Shown here one piece after another: positions 8,698-17,117 of a stretch of DNA of 64,000 nucleotides. The position numbers and the translations under genes are program-made. Within the stretch, counting starts at the first letter, position 1; the number at the start of each line of letters is the position of its first letter. The notes beneath the pieces are model-generated. The model was not told the origin of the DNA. It worked only from the letters and a program-made list of their open reading frames with translations, and searched no databases. Location of the stretch: positions 124,001 through 188,000 of the forward strand of contig CAYOEM010000001.1 of assembly GCA_964402975.1 (NCBI GenBank). Direction: 5' to 3'. Origin of the DNA: CAMDKS01 sp964402975. Its GTDB lineage: Bacteria > Bdellovibrionota_B > Oligoflexia > Oligoflexales > RGVZ01.

Positions 8698-9309
8698 TTA
8701 CCGCACGTCAGAGATGTTTTCTATTATTTTCGTAACCAGTCCATATTCCAACGCTTCGCCTGCATTCATCCAGTAATCCCTAGTCGTATCTTTTTCGACC
8801 TTCGATATCGGCTGACTGCACTCCTTGGAAAGTAACTCGTTGATTTTTTGGCGCGTTTTTAAGATCTCGCGGGCGTGAATTTCGATATCTGACGCCTGTC
8901 CGTAAATCTGCCCTGGAATGAGGGGCTGATGGATTAGAAACTTACAATTGGGCATTGAGAATCGATGCTGCTTTTTGGCTGCAATGTTGATGATTGTCGC
9001 TATCGATGCACACAGACCCGTGTTGATGATTCTGACGTCAGAGCTCACGAAGCGAATCGTGTCGTAAATTGCAAAGCCACTGTTCACCTCACCACCCGGG
9101 CTGTTCAGATAAAGATTAATGGGCGTGTTTGGCTTTTCGTACTCGAGCGCGAGTATCTGGTTAATAATGCGTTTAGCTACGGCGGCATTAATGCCCTCGC
9201 TAACAAATATTGTACGTTTATCGAGAAGTCTTTGCTCGGTAAGATGCTGGGCCATCGCATCTAAGCCCAGTTGATTCATCAGCTCCAGCGGTTGTTGGCC
9301 GTTTTCCAT
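8698..9309 (-). CDS. clpP: ATP-dependent Clp protease proteolytic subunit, divergent
   Basis: 203 residues from ATG 9309, with AGGAGA about 8 bases upstream. It has LYLNSPGGEV, nucleophile Ser 102 in GLCASIAT (usually GQAASMGA), His 127 in FLIHQPL, and the DTTRDYWMNAGEALEYGL region carrying the catalytic Asp. The catalytic triad is intact, but the segment around the serine is unusual. No clpX or tig lies next to it, so this may be a second ClpP paralogue. It would form the barrel protease that works with an AAA+ unfoldase. A 16-bp palindrome lies about 50 bp upstream. Confidence 0.88.
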   Translation of the reverse strand: MENGQQPLELMNQLGLDAMAQHLTEQRLLDKRTIFVSEGINAAVAKRIINQILALEYEKPNTPINLYLNSPGGEVNSGFAIYDTIRFVSSDVRIINTGLCASIATIINIAAKKQHRFSMPNCKFLIHQPLIPGQIYGQASDIEIHAREILKTRQKINELLSKECSQPISKVEKDTTRDYWMNAGEALEYGLVTKIIENISDVR

Positions 9310-9358
9310 TGCGCATCTCCTGTATTCCGACGTTCTCGACTCATAATGACCACGAGCT

Positions 9359-9374
9359 GAAATGCTAGCATTTC
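9359..9374. promoter_or_regulatory. perfect 16-bp palindrome upstream of clpP
   Basis: GAAATGCTAGCATTTC is identical to its reverse complement. It lies 50 bp upstream of the clpP start, in the range expected for an operator of a dimeric regulator. I do not recognise the regulator. Confidence 0.4.
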
Positions 9375-9581
9375 CTTGCAAATTCGTCCACGTGACGGGG
9401 GCATCGCGAGTGGGTTGGGACCTCAGCCAAACGTCTTTGTCGAATTCCCAAATTTTAAGCTCCCTCGGATGGCAACAAACCAGCGCCCCAGGCCGATGGG
9501 AATAAACTGTGGACACTTTTTTTTTAGACCGTTGAATGCCCCGTGAATTGGACGTTCTAGGCCTCAGTGATTAAATCAACA

Positions 9582-9633
9582 ACACTACCTGTAGCGTCTT
9601 CTGTTGACAGGGGAACACTACGTCGCGTAGTGT
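9582..9633 (+). promoter_or_regulatory. nrdAB promoter with two NrdR-like boxes
   Basis: Box 1 at 9582-9597 reads ACACTACCTGTAGCGT, close to the NrdR consensus (ACACTA, four bases, TAGTGT). A perfect -35 TTGACA (9604-9609) follows, then an 18-bp spacer and a -10-like TAGTGT (9628-9633). The second box overlaps the -10: ACACTACG-TCG-CGTAGTGT at 9615-9633, a palindrome with a spacer wider than usual. The box starts are 33 bp apart, about three helical turns. NrdR is the known repressor of ribonucleotide reductase genes, which fits the gene downstream. Confidence 0.65.
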
Positions 9634-9727
9634 CCCAATCAGAGCAAAGAAGCATCTCGTCGCTAAAACCGGCGATTCAAAACAAACCATGATTAAACTT
9701 TGGGCTGTCCAGAGGTGGGGATTTTTT

Positions 9728-12022
9728 ATGCAAAATTTAGAACAAAACATTCCATTAGTCGCGGCTCGTGCGAGCGCAAGCCAAAGCCAACCCCCTCACA
9801 ACACAGGGGCTAGTCAAGCCGAATACAAGATGGCTCGCGAACAGATCATGGTTGACATCAGCAACGATGCAGGAAGAATTTTCGAAGATCCGGAATACAG
9901 TAAAAAAGCCTCGAGAAAACTCGCAGGCTTAATCTATGCAGAAGTCGAAAAACAACAAATATATTCATTCACCGATAGCGTCGAGCAGGGCGTGCGCCAC
10001 GGATTAATCAATCAACGACTGCACGCGTTTGTAGTCAACAATCAAAACATTTTGAATGCCGCCGTTAATAAACAGCAAGACGAGCGTTTTGAGTATTTTG
10101 GAATTAGAACGATATACGATCGATATCTTCTAAAAAACCCGCTCTCGCGCGAGGTCATTGAGACACCGCAGTATTTTTTCATGCGCGTTGCTTGTGCTTT
10201 ATCTGAAACCATAGAAGAGGCTATTGAGCTGTACGGCATGTATTCAACTTTTGAATTCATGTCGAGCTCACCCACCCTTTTTAACGCCGGAACGAGGCAC
10301 GAACAACTCTCCTCATGCTTCCTTCTGGACTCACCCTCAGACAGCCTTGTCGGTATTTACGACAAGTACAAAGATGCTGCCCTACTTAGCAAATTTTCTG
10401 GCGGCATTGGCTTATCATTCAGTCGCGTAAGAAGTCGAGGATCCTTGATCAAGGGTACAAATGGGTTTAGTAACGGCGTCGTTCCGTGGCTGAAGACACT
10501 AGATTCAAGTGTCAACGCAGTGAACCAAGGCGGTAAACGCAAGGGCGCTTGCTGCGTTTACTTAGAAACATGGCATGCAGATATCGAAGAATTTCTCGAA
10601 CTGAGGGACAACACGGGCGATGAGGCGCGCCGGACTCACAACCTTAACCTTGCCAACTGGATACCTGATCTATTCATGCAGCGAGTTGAGCAAGATGCTT
10701 TATGGAGCCTCTTTGATCCATCTGTGACACCAGAGCTAGTCGACCTTTACGGAGACGCTTTTACAAAACGCTATGAACAGCTGGAGCTAGACGGTTGCTT
10801 TACTCGGCAGGTCAAAGCGCGTGATCTTTACGCAAGAATGATGAAAACTCTCGCCCAGACCGGCAACGGATGGATCACATTCAAAGACAGTAGTAACAAA
10901 AAGTGCAATCAAACCGCCGAATCGAATCGAACCGTCCACTTATCCAATCTTTGTACCGAAATCATCGAAGTTACAACGGACCAAGAAACTGCCGTTTGCA
11001 ATCTTGGCTCCATTAACCTACCTGCTTATATAAAGGCAGATAACTCGTTCGACTGGGAATTGTTACGTCGAAATGTGAAATATGCCGTACGTCATCTGGA
11101 CCGGGTCATCGATCTTAATTTCTACCCTATTCAAACTACGGAGAACTCGAATTTAAAATGGCGCCCCGTCGGGCTTGGGATCATGGGACTTCAAGATGTA
11201 TTTTTCATGAAACGCTGGGCGTTTGACTCTTCCGAAGCTCGCGACTTTAACAAAAGAGTCATGGAGGAAATTTATCTATCAGCTCTGACTGCAAGCGCGG
11301 ATTTAGCAGTCAAATCTGGTCCTCACCCTTCATTCCGGGAGACTAGAGCAGCTCAGGGACAACTCCAATTTGACCTTTGGGGAGTGCTGCCATCCGAGGA
11401 AAACCGCCAGAACTGGGAGACCCTGCGAGCAAAGATAAAACAAACTGGATTACGCAATAGCCTATTGCTAGCCATCGCGCCAACCGCCACTATTGGATCA
11501 ATTTGTGGAAGCTATGAATGCGTGGAACCACAGGTGAGCAACCTATTCAAGCGGGAGACACTGTCTGGTGAATTTCTACAGGTAAACAGATTTCTAGTGG
11601 CTGAACTTAAAAAATTGGGCCTTTGGACTGACGCAATCCGGCAGCAAATTAAAATGAACGAAGGATCAATCCAGAGTATACAAGACATTCCTGAATCAAT
11701 CCGATTGATTTATCGCACTGCTTGGGAACTACCCATGCGCAGCCTTATCGATATGGCCGCTGAACGCGGAGCATTTATAGACCAGAGTCAATCGCTCAAT
11801 CTTTTTGTCGAAAATCCGAATATAGGAGTGCTTTCGTCCATGTACATGCACGCCTGGAGGAAAGGGCTCAAAACAACATATTACTTGCGCTCAAGACCGG
11901 CCACCAAGATCGCGAAAGTCGGCGTTGACAACAAAAGCTCCGCTACGCCGTCAAGTTACTCTGCAGAGCAGGCTGTTGCATGCTCCCTAGAAAACCCAGA
12001 ATCATGTGAGGCTTGCCAATGA
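9728..12022 (+). CDS. nrdA: ribonucleoside-diphosphate reductase, class I large subunit
   Basis: 764 residues from ATG 9728, with GAGGTGGGG upstream. It reduces ribonucleoside diphosphates to deoxyribonucleotides. Visible active-site residues: the redox pair Cys 197 (LSSCFLLD) and Cys 424 (AVCNLGSINL), Cys 409 for the thiyl radical in SNLCTEI, and a C-terminal shuttle pair in ESCEACQ. The N-terminus enters the catalytic domain after only about 50 residues, so the usual ATP-cone (activity site) appears to be missing. nrdB overlaps its stop by 4 bases. Likely NrdR-controlled. Confidence 0.95.
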   Translation: MQNLEQNIPLVAARASASQSQPPHNTGASQAEYKMAREQIMVDISNDAGRIFEDPEYSKKASRKLAGLIYAEVEKQQIYSFTDSVEQGVRHGLINQRLHAFVVNNQNILNAAVNKQQDERFEYFGIRTIYDRYLLKNPLSREVIETPQYFFMRVACALSETIEEAIELYGMYSTFEFMSSSPTLFNAGTRHEQLSSCFLLDSPSDSLVGIYDKYKDAALLSKFSGGIGLSFSRVRSRGSLIKGTNGFSNGVVPWLKTLDSSVNAVNQGGKRKGACCVYLETWHADIEEFLELRDNTGDEARRTHNLNLANWIPDLFMQRVEQDALWSLFDPSVTPELVDLYGDAFTKRYEQLELDGCFTRQVKARDLYARMMKTLAQTGNGWITFKDSSNKKCNQTAESNRTVHLSNLCTEIIEVTTDQETAVCNLGSINLPAYIKADNSFDWELLRRNVKYAVRHLDRVIDLNFYPIQTTENSNLKWRPVGLGIMGLQDVFFMKRWAFDSSEARDFNKRVMEEIYLSALTASADLAVKSGPHPSFRETRAAQGQLQFDLWGVLPSEENRQNWETLRAKIKQTGLRNSLLLAIAPTATIGSICGSYECVEPQVSNLFKRETLSGEFLQVNRFLVAELKKLGLWTDAIRQQIKMNEGSIQSIQDIPESIRLIYRTAWELPMRSLIDMAAERGAFIDQSQSLNLFVENPNIGVLSSMYMHAWRKGLKTTYYLRSRPATKIAKVGVDNKSSATPSSYSAEQAVACSLENPESCEACQ

Positions 12023-13041
12023 CAAATCTGACTTCAGGTGCACAGCTATTAAATCCTGGCTTCAATCTAACACTGCGTCCCATGCGCTATCCTGTATTTT
12101 ATGACATGTATAAAAACGCCATCAAAAACACATGGACTGTCGACGAAGTAGATTTTTCCACGGATGTCACAGACCTTTCTCAAAAGATGGGCCCAGGCGA
12201 TCGTCATCTGATTCAAAGACTTGTGGCATTTTTTGCTACTGGAGACTCCATTGTTTCCAATAATTTAGTTTTGAATCTTTATAAGCACATCAATGCCCCC
12301 GAGGCACGCATGTATCTGTCGCGTCAACTGTATGAGGAGGCGCTGCATGTTCAGTTTTACTTAACCCTCCTCGACACTTACGTACCCGACCTTGAGGAGC
12401 GAGCCAAAGCTTTCTCGGCCATAGAAAACATACCCTCCATTAAAGCCAAGGCGGAGTTCTGCCAAAAATGGATCGACTCCATTAACAATCTCCATGAACT
12501 GCGCTCTCTCGACGAACGGAAGAGTTTTTTGTTAAATCTAATTTGTTTTGCCGCCTGTATAGAGGGTCTCTTTTTCTTCGCCGCTTTTGCTTATGTCTAC
12601 TACCTTCGCAACCGAGGTCTATTGCACGGTTTAGCCGCGGGTACAAACTGGGTTTTCCGAGATGAAAGTGGACATATGGCGTTTGCATTTGAAGTCATTC
12701 GGCAGATCCGCCAAGAAGAGCCCGAACTTTTTGATCACGACTTGGAACTCAAAATTCGCCAAATGCTTAATGAAGCTGTCGAATGTGAAACCCAGTTCGC
12801 GGACGATGTCTTAGGCAAGAGTGTTCCAGGACTGACCTCCGAACTTATGCGGGAGTATCTCGAGTTCATCGCTGATCAGAGACTTCTAGCCCTCGGCATG
12901 ACCCCACAATATGGTCGAAAAAACCCTTTCCCATTCATGGAGCTCCAGGATGTACAGGAACTCACCAACTTTTTTGAGAGACGATCAAGCAGTTATCAGG
13001 TTGGCGTCACAGGTGAAGTGGCATTCGACCTGAATTTTTAG
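12019..13041 (+). CDS. nrdB: ribonucleoside-diphosphate reductase, class I small subunit
   Basis: 340 residues. The start ATG 12019 overlaps the nrdA stop (ATGA), suggesting translational coupling. It carries the diiron ligands in EEALHVQFY (Glu 107, His 110), EGLFFF and RDESGH. Tyr 114 is at the position of the radical tyrosine (four residues after the His), so this is a tyrosyl-radical type and not the Phe-bearing class Ic. There is no N-terminal ATP-cone. The stop overlaps the convergent gene at 13038. Confidence 0.95.
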   Translation: MTNLTSGAQLLNPGFNLTLRPMRYPVFYDMYKNAIKNTWTVDEVDFSTDVTDLSQKMGPGDRHLIQRLVAFFATGDSIVSNNLVLNLYKHINAPEARMYLSRQLYEEALHVQFYLTLLDTYVPDLEERAKAFSAIENIPSIKAKAEFCQKWIDSINNLHELRSLDERKSFLLNLICFAACIEGLFFFAAFAYVYYLRNRGLLHGLAAGTNWVFRDESGHMAFAFEVIRQIRQEEPELFDHDLELKIRQMLNEAVECETQFADDVLGKSVPGLTSELMREYLEFIADQRLLALGMTPQYGRKNPFPFMELQDVQELTNFFERRSSSYQVGVTGEVAFDLNF

Positions 13042-14420
13042 GGCTTTATTAATAACGGCGCCAGACCACCGCCCGTGCCAATATTTACAATTGGGTTTTT
13101 AGCCATCCGACTGACGCCTCCACCGCAAAGTTGTTGGCCATTCGTGTTTAGAAATATGGATGCATCGAACCATGCGTCCCAGCACTCGAGGCCCGCGCTA
13201 GTCAGAACGTTAGTTTGTCGTCTCGCTCCCGACATACGCTCTTGCGCAACCCAGAGAGATTGATCCGAATTTATCCATGTTAAGAAAGACTTGAGATCTG
13301 TGGGACCAGAAACTTCCGTCATCTCATTCAGTTTGCGTTGCGTATCACTTGAATACCATGAATCTCCAAGAATAACTTGGTGGCCTCCATAACCGACACT
13401 TCTCTTCAAAACCACGTCTTCAAGGCGGCGTTCAACAGTTTCAGCCGACACTGATGCCATACTTCCCCCAATAATCCGACTCCAAGGAATGCGACGCTCG
13501 ATTGCGAGAGATTCATCGCTAGTGAGTCCAGCCAATTTGCTCAAAGCAGGGTCGGCAGCAACGTGACTGAGAACTGCAAGAAACGCCTTGCATTCGTAGT
13601 GTGCGCTGACTGGGTTATAAATGTGGAATTGACCGGCTTTCTCTAGCCTTTCAATAAACGGCTCGTTTAGAAGACGAGAAGCAAAAATATGCCGATACAC
13701 AATATCACACGGCTGGCCATGAGCTAGCCAAATATCTCCACGGCACGTCAGGGAATCCGGGGTGACGAGCACGGTCTCAGACCCACACACCGACCAGCGC
13801 GTTTTCAACCATTGAAGCTCGGCCATCTGACTATCTCCTGCCCGATGCAAAATGGCGATTCTTGGACGCGAGCAAATCCCCCCGTTCATGCGGTAAATTC
13901 CGAGCAAACTTTTAAGCAAGTCATCTACATTACTTCCAGTTTGGTCACGATTGGCGCTAGCAATTTGCCAGGCCGCCAAAACATTATCACTATATGCTTG
14001 CATCGCTGGTATGGTGCAGTTGACCTCAATAATTTTTAAGTCGCCATGATGCCAAAAAAGATCGAGCCGAACGGTTACATGCCCCCATGATTCAAACGGT
14101 GGACGTTGAGCCATTTTCGACTCAAACGGGGATAGACCCGCTAGCATTTTATCCAAAAATGTACGAGCGACTTGGTCGGTGTGAGAACGTAACAGCAGCC
14201 ATGACATCACTTTCGGGAACGCATTCAAAACGAGGATTGCGTCCCTGGTCAGGTTAGACCAAGCATCCCTACTCACGGTCGTGGGCGTTAAAGCCACCGG
14301 AATCGCTGACCATGAAGCATCACTGGACCGCCAAACAGCAACGTTTCGCTGTTTAAGCTCATTTGAAAAGTCTTCCAGTGAAAATTTATTCATACTCGAC
14401 ATCTCAGTAGATTTGGTCAT
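13038..14420 (-). CDS. ATP-grasp-like protein, possible peptide or amide ligase
   Basis: 460 residues, no signal peptide. The central region has IIEVNCTIPAMQAYSDN. The C-terminal part has VVLKRSVGYGGHQVILGD, which looks like the ATP-grasp lysine and glycine-rich loop, then WVAQERM, and a final GGGVSRMAKNP plus GTGGGLAPL. This order resembles circularly permuted ATP-grasp or glutathionylspermidine-synthase-like families. Substrate unknown. Its stop overlaps that of nrdB by 4 bases in convergent orientation, with no terminator between. The start is uncertain; ATG 14393 (MNKFSLEDF) is an alternative. Confidence 0.55.
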   Translation of the reverse strand: MTKSTEMSSMNKFSLEDFSNELKQRNVAVWRSSDASWSAIPVALTPTTVSRDAWSNLTRDAILVLNAFPKVMSWLLLRSHTDQVARTFLDKMLAGLSPFESKMAQRPPFESWGHVTVRLDLFWHHGDLKIIEVNCTIPAMQAYSDNVLAAWQIASANRDQTGSNVDDLLKSLLGIYRMNGGICSRPRIAILHRAGDSQMAELQWLKTRWSVCGSETVLVTPDSLTCRGDIWLAHGQPCDIVYRHIFASRLLNEPFIERLEKAGQFHIYNPVSAHYECKAFLAVLSHVAADPALSKLAGLTSDESLAIERRIPWSRIIGGSMASVSAETVERRLEDVVLKRSVGYGGHQVILGDSWYSSDTQRKLNEMTEVSGPTDLKSFLTWINSDQSLWVAQERMSGARRQTNVLTSAGLECWDAWFDASIFLNTNGQQLCGGGVSRMAKNPIVNIGTGGGLAPLLIKP

Positions 14421-14519
14421 CCCGCATATTAGTTCTTAAAATTTGTTCGAAATTCTCCTTTGCCGTGTTGTTTCATGCTACCATAAACACATCACAAACA
14501 AGGACAGGATACCTTCGCT

Positions 14520-15455
14520 ATGCTTAGCCTCCATCCCCACGTGCAAAATGTTCTGGGGTGCATTGTTTTACTATTAATCGTTGCAACCATCGTGACAACG
14601 GTTTTAAGCAAACTAAAGGGTACAGAGAAGTATCGTGAACTCGTGCTTCGCGTTCAGACTTGGTGGATTTTAGTCGGCGTTTTCAGCGTCGCCATGATGG
14701 CACCCACCAAAGTTGCCGTAGGTTTTTTTGGTTTCGTTAGCTTCTTGGCATTGAAAGAATATTTCTCAATGATCCCAACCCGACGGGCCGATCGGCGGGT
14801 CATTTTCTGGGCATACTTGAGCATCCCGCTTCAGTACTATTGGGTCGCCGACGCTTGGTATGGCTTATTTATCATCTTCATACCTGTCTACATGTTCCTC
14901 TTCATTCCGATGCGAGTCATTCTGATCGGGGACACGAAAGGTTATCTTCAGGCAATTGGAACAATCCATTGGGGTTTAATGACCACGGTGTTCTGCATTA
15001 GTCACTTAGCTTATCTTTTGGTTTTGCCCGAATCTGTCAATCCAAATGGAGGAGGAGTTGGCCTTGTTTTGTGCGTAACGTTTCTCTCACAGTTCAACGA
15101 CGTAGCCCAATATTTTTGGGGTAAACTTTTCGGCAAGCACAAGGTTGTCCCCACCGTAAGCCCGAATAAAACATATCAGGGGCTCATCGGAGGCGTTCTG
15201 ACTACCGTAACGACAGCCTACTTTCTTGGACCCTACCTCACTCCACTCGATTCATACTACTCAGCCATCGGGGGCCTTATCATTGGATTGTTCGGTTTCA
15301 TCGGTGACGTCACAATCTCTGCGCTAAAGCGTGACTTAGGCCTTAAGGACAGTAGCCAGTTACTACCTGGACACGGTGGAATTCTAGACCGGGTGGATAG
15401 TCTATACTTTACCGTTCCTCTGTTCTTTCACTATCTCTATTACTTAAAATACTAA
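14520..15455 (+). CDS. cdsA: phosphatidate cytidylyltransferase
   Basis: 311 residues with about eight membrane segments. The CDS signature is complete near the end: SALKRDLGLKDSSQ, then LPGHGGILDRVDS. It makes CDP-diacylglycerol from phosphatidic acid and CTP at the inner membrane, the branch point of phospholipid synthesis. An acyltransferase gene follows after 17 bases and probably supplies its substrate or remodels lysophospholipids. The ribosome site before ATG 14520 is weak. Confidence 0.92.
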   Translation: MLSLHPHVQNVLGCIVLLLIVATIVTTVLSKLKGTEKYRELVLRVQTWWILVGVFSVAMMAPTKVAVGFFGFVSFLALKEYFSMIPTRRADRRVIFWAYLSIPLQYYWVADAWYGLFIIFIPVYMFLFIPMRVILIGDTKGYLQAIGTIHWGLMTTVFCISHLAYLLVLPESVNPNGGGVGLVLCVTFLSQFNDVAQYFWGKLFGKHKVVPTVSPNKTYQGLIGGVLTTVTTAYFLGPYLTPLDSYYSAIGGLIIGLFGFIGDVTISALKRDLGLKDSSQLLPGHGGILDRVDSLYFTVPLFFHYLYYLKY

Positions 15456-15472
15456 AATTTGGATCAGCGCAA

Positions 15473-16117
15473 ATGGCCCGCCCTCTGCAATTTCTATTTT
15501 TTTCATTAATTATTCGACCCATCGTTCTCATCATTATTGGATTGAACGTAAGGCGTCACCAAGAGCTGCCCGAGAAAGGACCAGCTATTATAGTCGCCAA
15601 TCACAATAGCCACCTTGACACCGTGGTATTGATGACACTGCTACCCTTAAAATGTCTCAAAAAAATTCGTCCTGTGGCAGCAGCGGATTACTTTCTGAAA
15701 AACAGGCTGCTCGCATGGTTTTCTCGCGAGATCATGCGCATCATACCTCTTTCAAGAACTGCAAATGGTGCAACTCTAGAGGAGCGCCTGTCGGGAGTGT
15801 TTGACGCCTTGAACCAAGAGGACATTTTGATTTTATTTCCCGAGGGTAGTCGCGGAGAACCCGAGAAACTGAACAAATTCAAATCTGGAGTTGCTTACAT
15901 CGCGGAAAAATATCCCAACGTTCCAGTCTACCCTGTTTACTTGCATGGACTCGGTAAATCCCTACCCAAGGGCGAAGCTATTCTCGTCCCATTTTTCTGC
16001 GACGTCATGATCGGGGAAAAGCTATTTTGGAACGGCAGTGCCACCGCGTTTATGGACAAGCTCGAGGCTACAATGACCGACCTTGCCTCATCCGGAGGCT
16101 TCCCCAGCTGGACTTAA
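15473..16117 (+). CDS. plsC: 1-acyl-glycerol-3-phosphate acyltransferase family
   Basis: 214 residues. An N-terminal membrane-association segment precedes the catalytic NHNSHLD (the HxxxxD motif), then IIPLSR and the substrate-binding FPEGSRG. This is the PlsC-type fold. It most likely makes phosphatidic acid for the adjacent CdsA, although lysophospholipid acyltransferases share these motifs. Confidence 0.85.
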   Translation: MARPLQFLFFSLIIRPIVLIIIGLNVRRHQELPEKGPAIIVANHNSHLDTVVLMTLLPLKCLKKIRPVAAADYFLKNRLLAWFSREIMRIIPLSRTANGATLEERLSGVFDALNQEDILILFPEGSRGEPEKLNKFKSGVAYIAEKYPNVPVYPVYLHGLGKSLPKGEAILVPFFCDVMIGEKLFWNGSATAFMDKLEATMTDLASSGGFPSWT

Positions 16118-16137
16118 GATAGACATTGTCAAAATTC

Positions 16138-16166
16138 TTGACACCCCTAACCCCAACTAATACTTT
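16138..16166 (+). promoter_or_regulatory. sigma-70-like promoter for the outer-membrane protein gene
   Basis: TTGACA at 16138-16143, a 17-bp spacer, then TACTTT at 16161-16166. The -35 is perfect and the -10 moderate. It lies 73 bases before the ATG of the downstream gene. Confidence 0.55.
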
Positions 16167-16238
16167 AAATAACAGTAGTTTATAGCGCTCACGGTTGGCA
16201 CATCTCTTGCTCCCTCAAGGATACAAGGAGAATTTACC

Positions 16239-17087
16239 ATGAGCACTACGAAGTATGTTTTCATGCGTTTTACCCTCATCGGCGTAGCGACAGTCACTTT
16301 TTCGGCTACCGCGGCTTTGGCGTCGAAGGATTTTAGCTGCAGCCCCAAAAATAACGTCTGTATCGTGAACGATCGAAGCGTTGTAACTGGTGACGAGGTT
16401 GGGTTCTTCACCGACCGCGGGGAACTTATTGCGACTGGAAAAGTCACAAAAATGAATGGACCGCGAAGGTCAGTTCAATTGACTCAAGTCATGGGTCAGG
16501 TTGACTCGCAAGCGGAATCTTATGCGACCATTGACACCGAAAGTCAGAACGTCAAGCCATTCCGAACGTATCGTCGGCCAGCACAACTAATCGTTGGTTC
16601 CTCTTTGGGCATGAGCACATTCGGCGCAGGCTCTGATGCTGCTGGATACGAGGCGAGTGCCGTAGCCATCAGAAGCAGATTCCTCGGCCAGCTTGACGGC
16701 TATGTCCGCGGTAGTATCTATATGATCAGCGGCACATCTCACGCCGTTTATGCTGATCAAGACGCGGGAGAATTCAAAGCCAACGCGCTCGCAGGTTCAG
16801 CTGGACTGGCATATAATCTTTTTTCTCGTGATGACTTTGTACTAAGAACTGAAGCCGGCATCGGGCTTGCTTACACGATGGCTAGTATTAACGGTAGTGC
16901 AAGCGCAGCTAAATCTGATGAATGGGGATACGCAGTTAGCTCAGGCTTTGGGCTTCATGCCAGAGGACTTTTAGCCGCTGGTTATCGCTTTGACACGTTC
17001 CAGCTTGAGGCGGGAGTGTCACCTGCGATGCTTGCTGGACGTCCCACAACGACGTTGGGAGTTGGTATACTGATGAATTTGAAGTGA
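16239..17087 (+). CDS. putative outer-membrane β-barrel protein
   Basis: 282 residues, with AAGGAG before the ATG. A signal peptide ends near ALASKD. A short Cys-containing N-terminal part (about 30-85, SCSPKNNVCIVNDRS) is followed by about 180 residues of alternating hydrophobic and aromatic β-strands with Gly/Ala/Ser-rich turns, ending VGILMNLK. That pattern fits a small outer-membrane barrel. I do not recognise a family. It has its own promoter and is convergent with lysC. Confidence 0.6.
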   Translation: MSTTKYVFMRFTLIGVATVTFSATAALASKDFSCSPKNNVCIVNDRSVVTGDEVGFFTDRGELIATGKVTKMNGPRRSVQLTQVMGQVDSQAESYATIDTESQNVKPFRTYRRPAQLIVGSSLGMSTFGAGSDAAGYEASAVAIRSRFLGQLDGYVRGSIYMISGTSHAVYADQDAGEFKANALAGSAGLAYNLFSRDDFVLRTEAGIGLAYTMASINGSASAAKSDEWGYAVSSGFGLHARGLLAAGYRFDTFQLEAGVSPAMLAGRPTTTLGVGILMNLK

Positions 17088-17117
17088 GGGCCCACATTAA
17101 GTTAGCCTCGTCACTGA

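Larger units (their letters stand above)
9310..9727. other. divergent regulatory region between clpP and nrdA
   Basis: 418 bases without a credible gene. The clpP frame is open upstream to 9516, but that part has no ClpP similarity. The clpP-proximal side holds the palindrome 9359-9374. The nrdA side holds the NrdR-like boxes and promoter at 9582-9633. I see nothing else convincing in 9375-9581. Confidence 0.6.
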
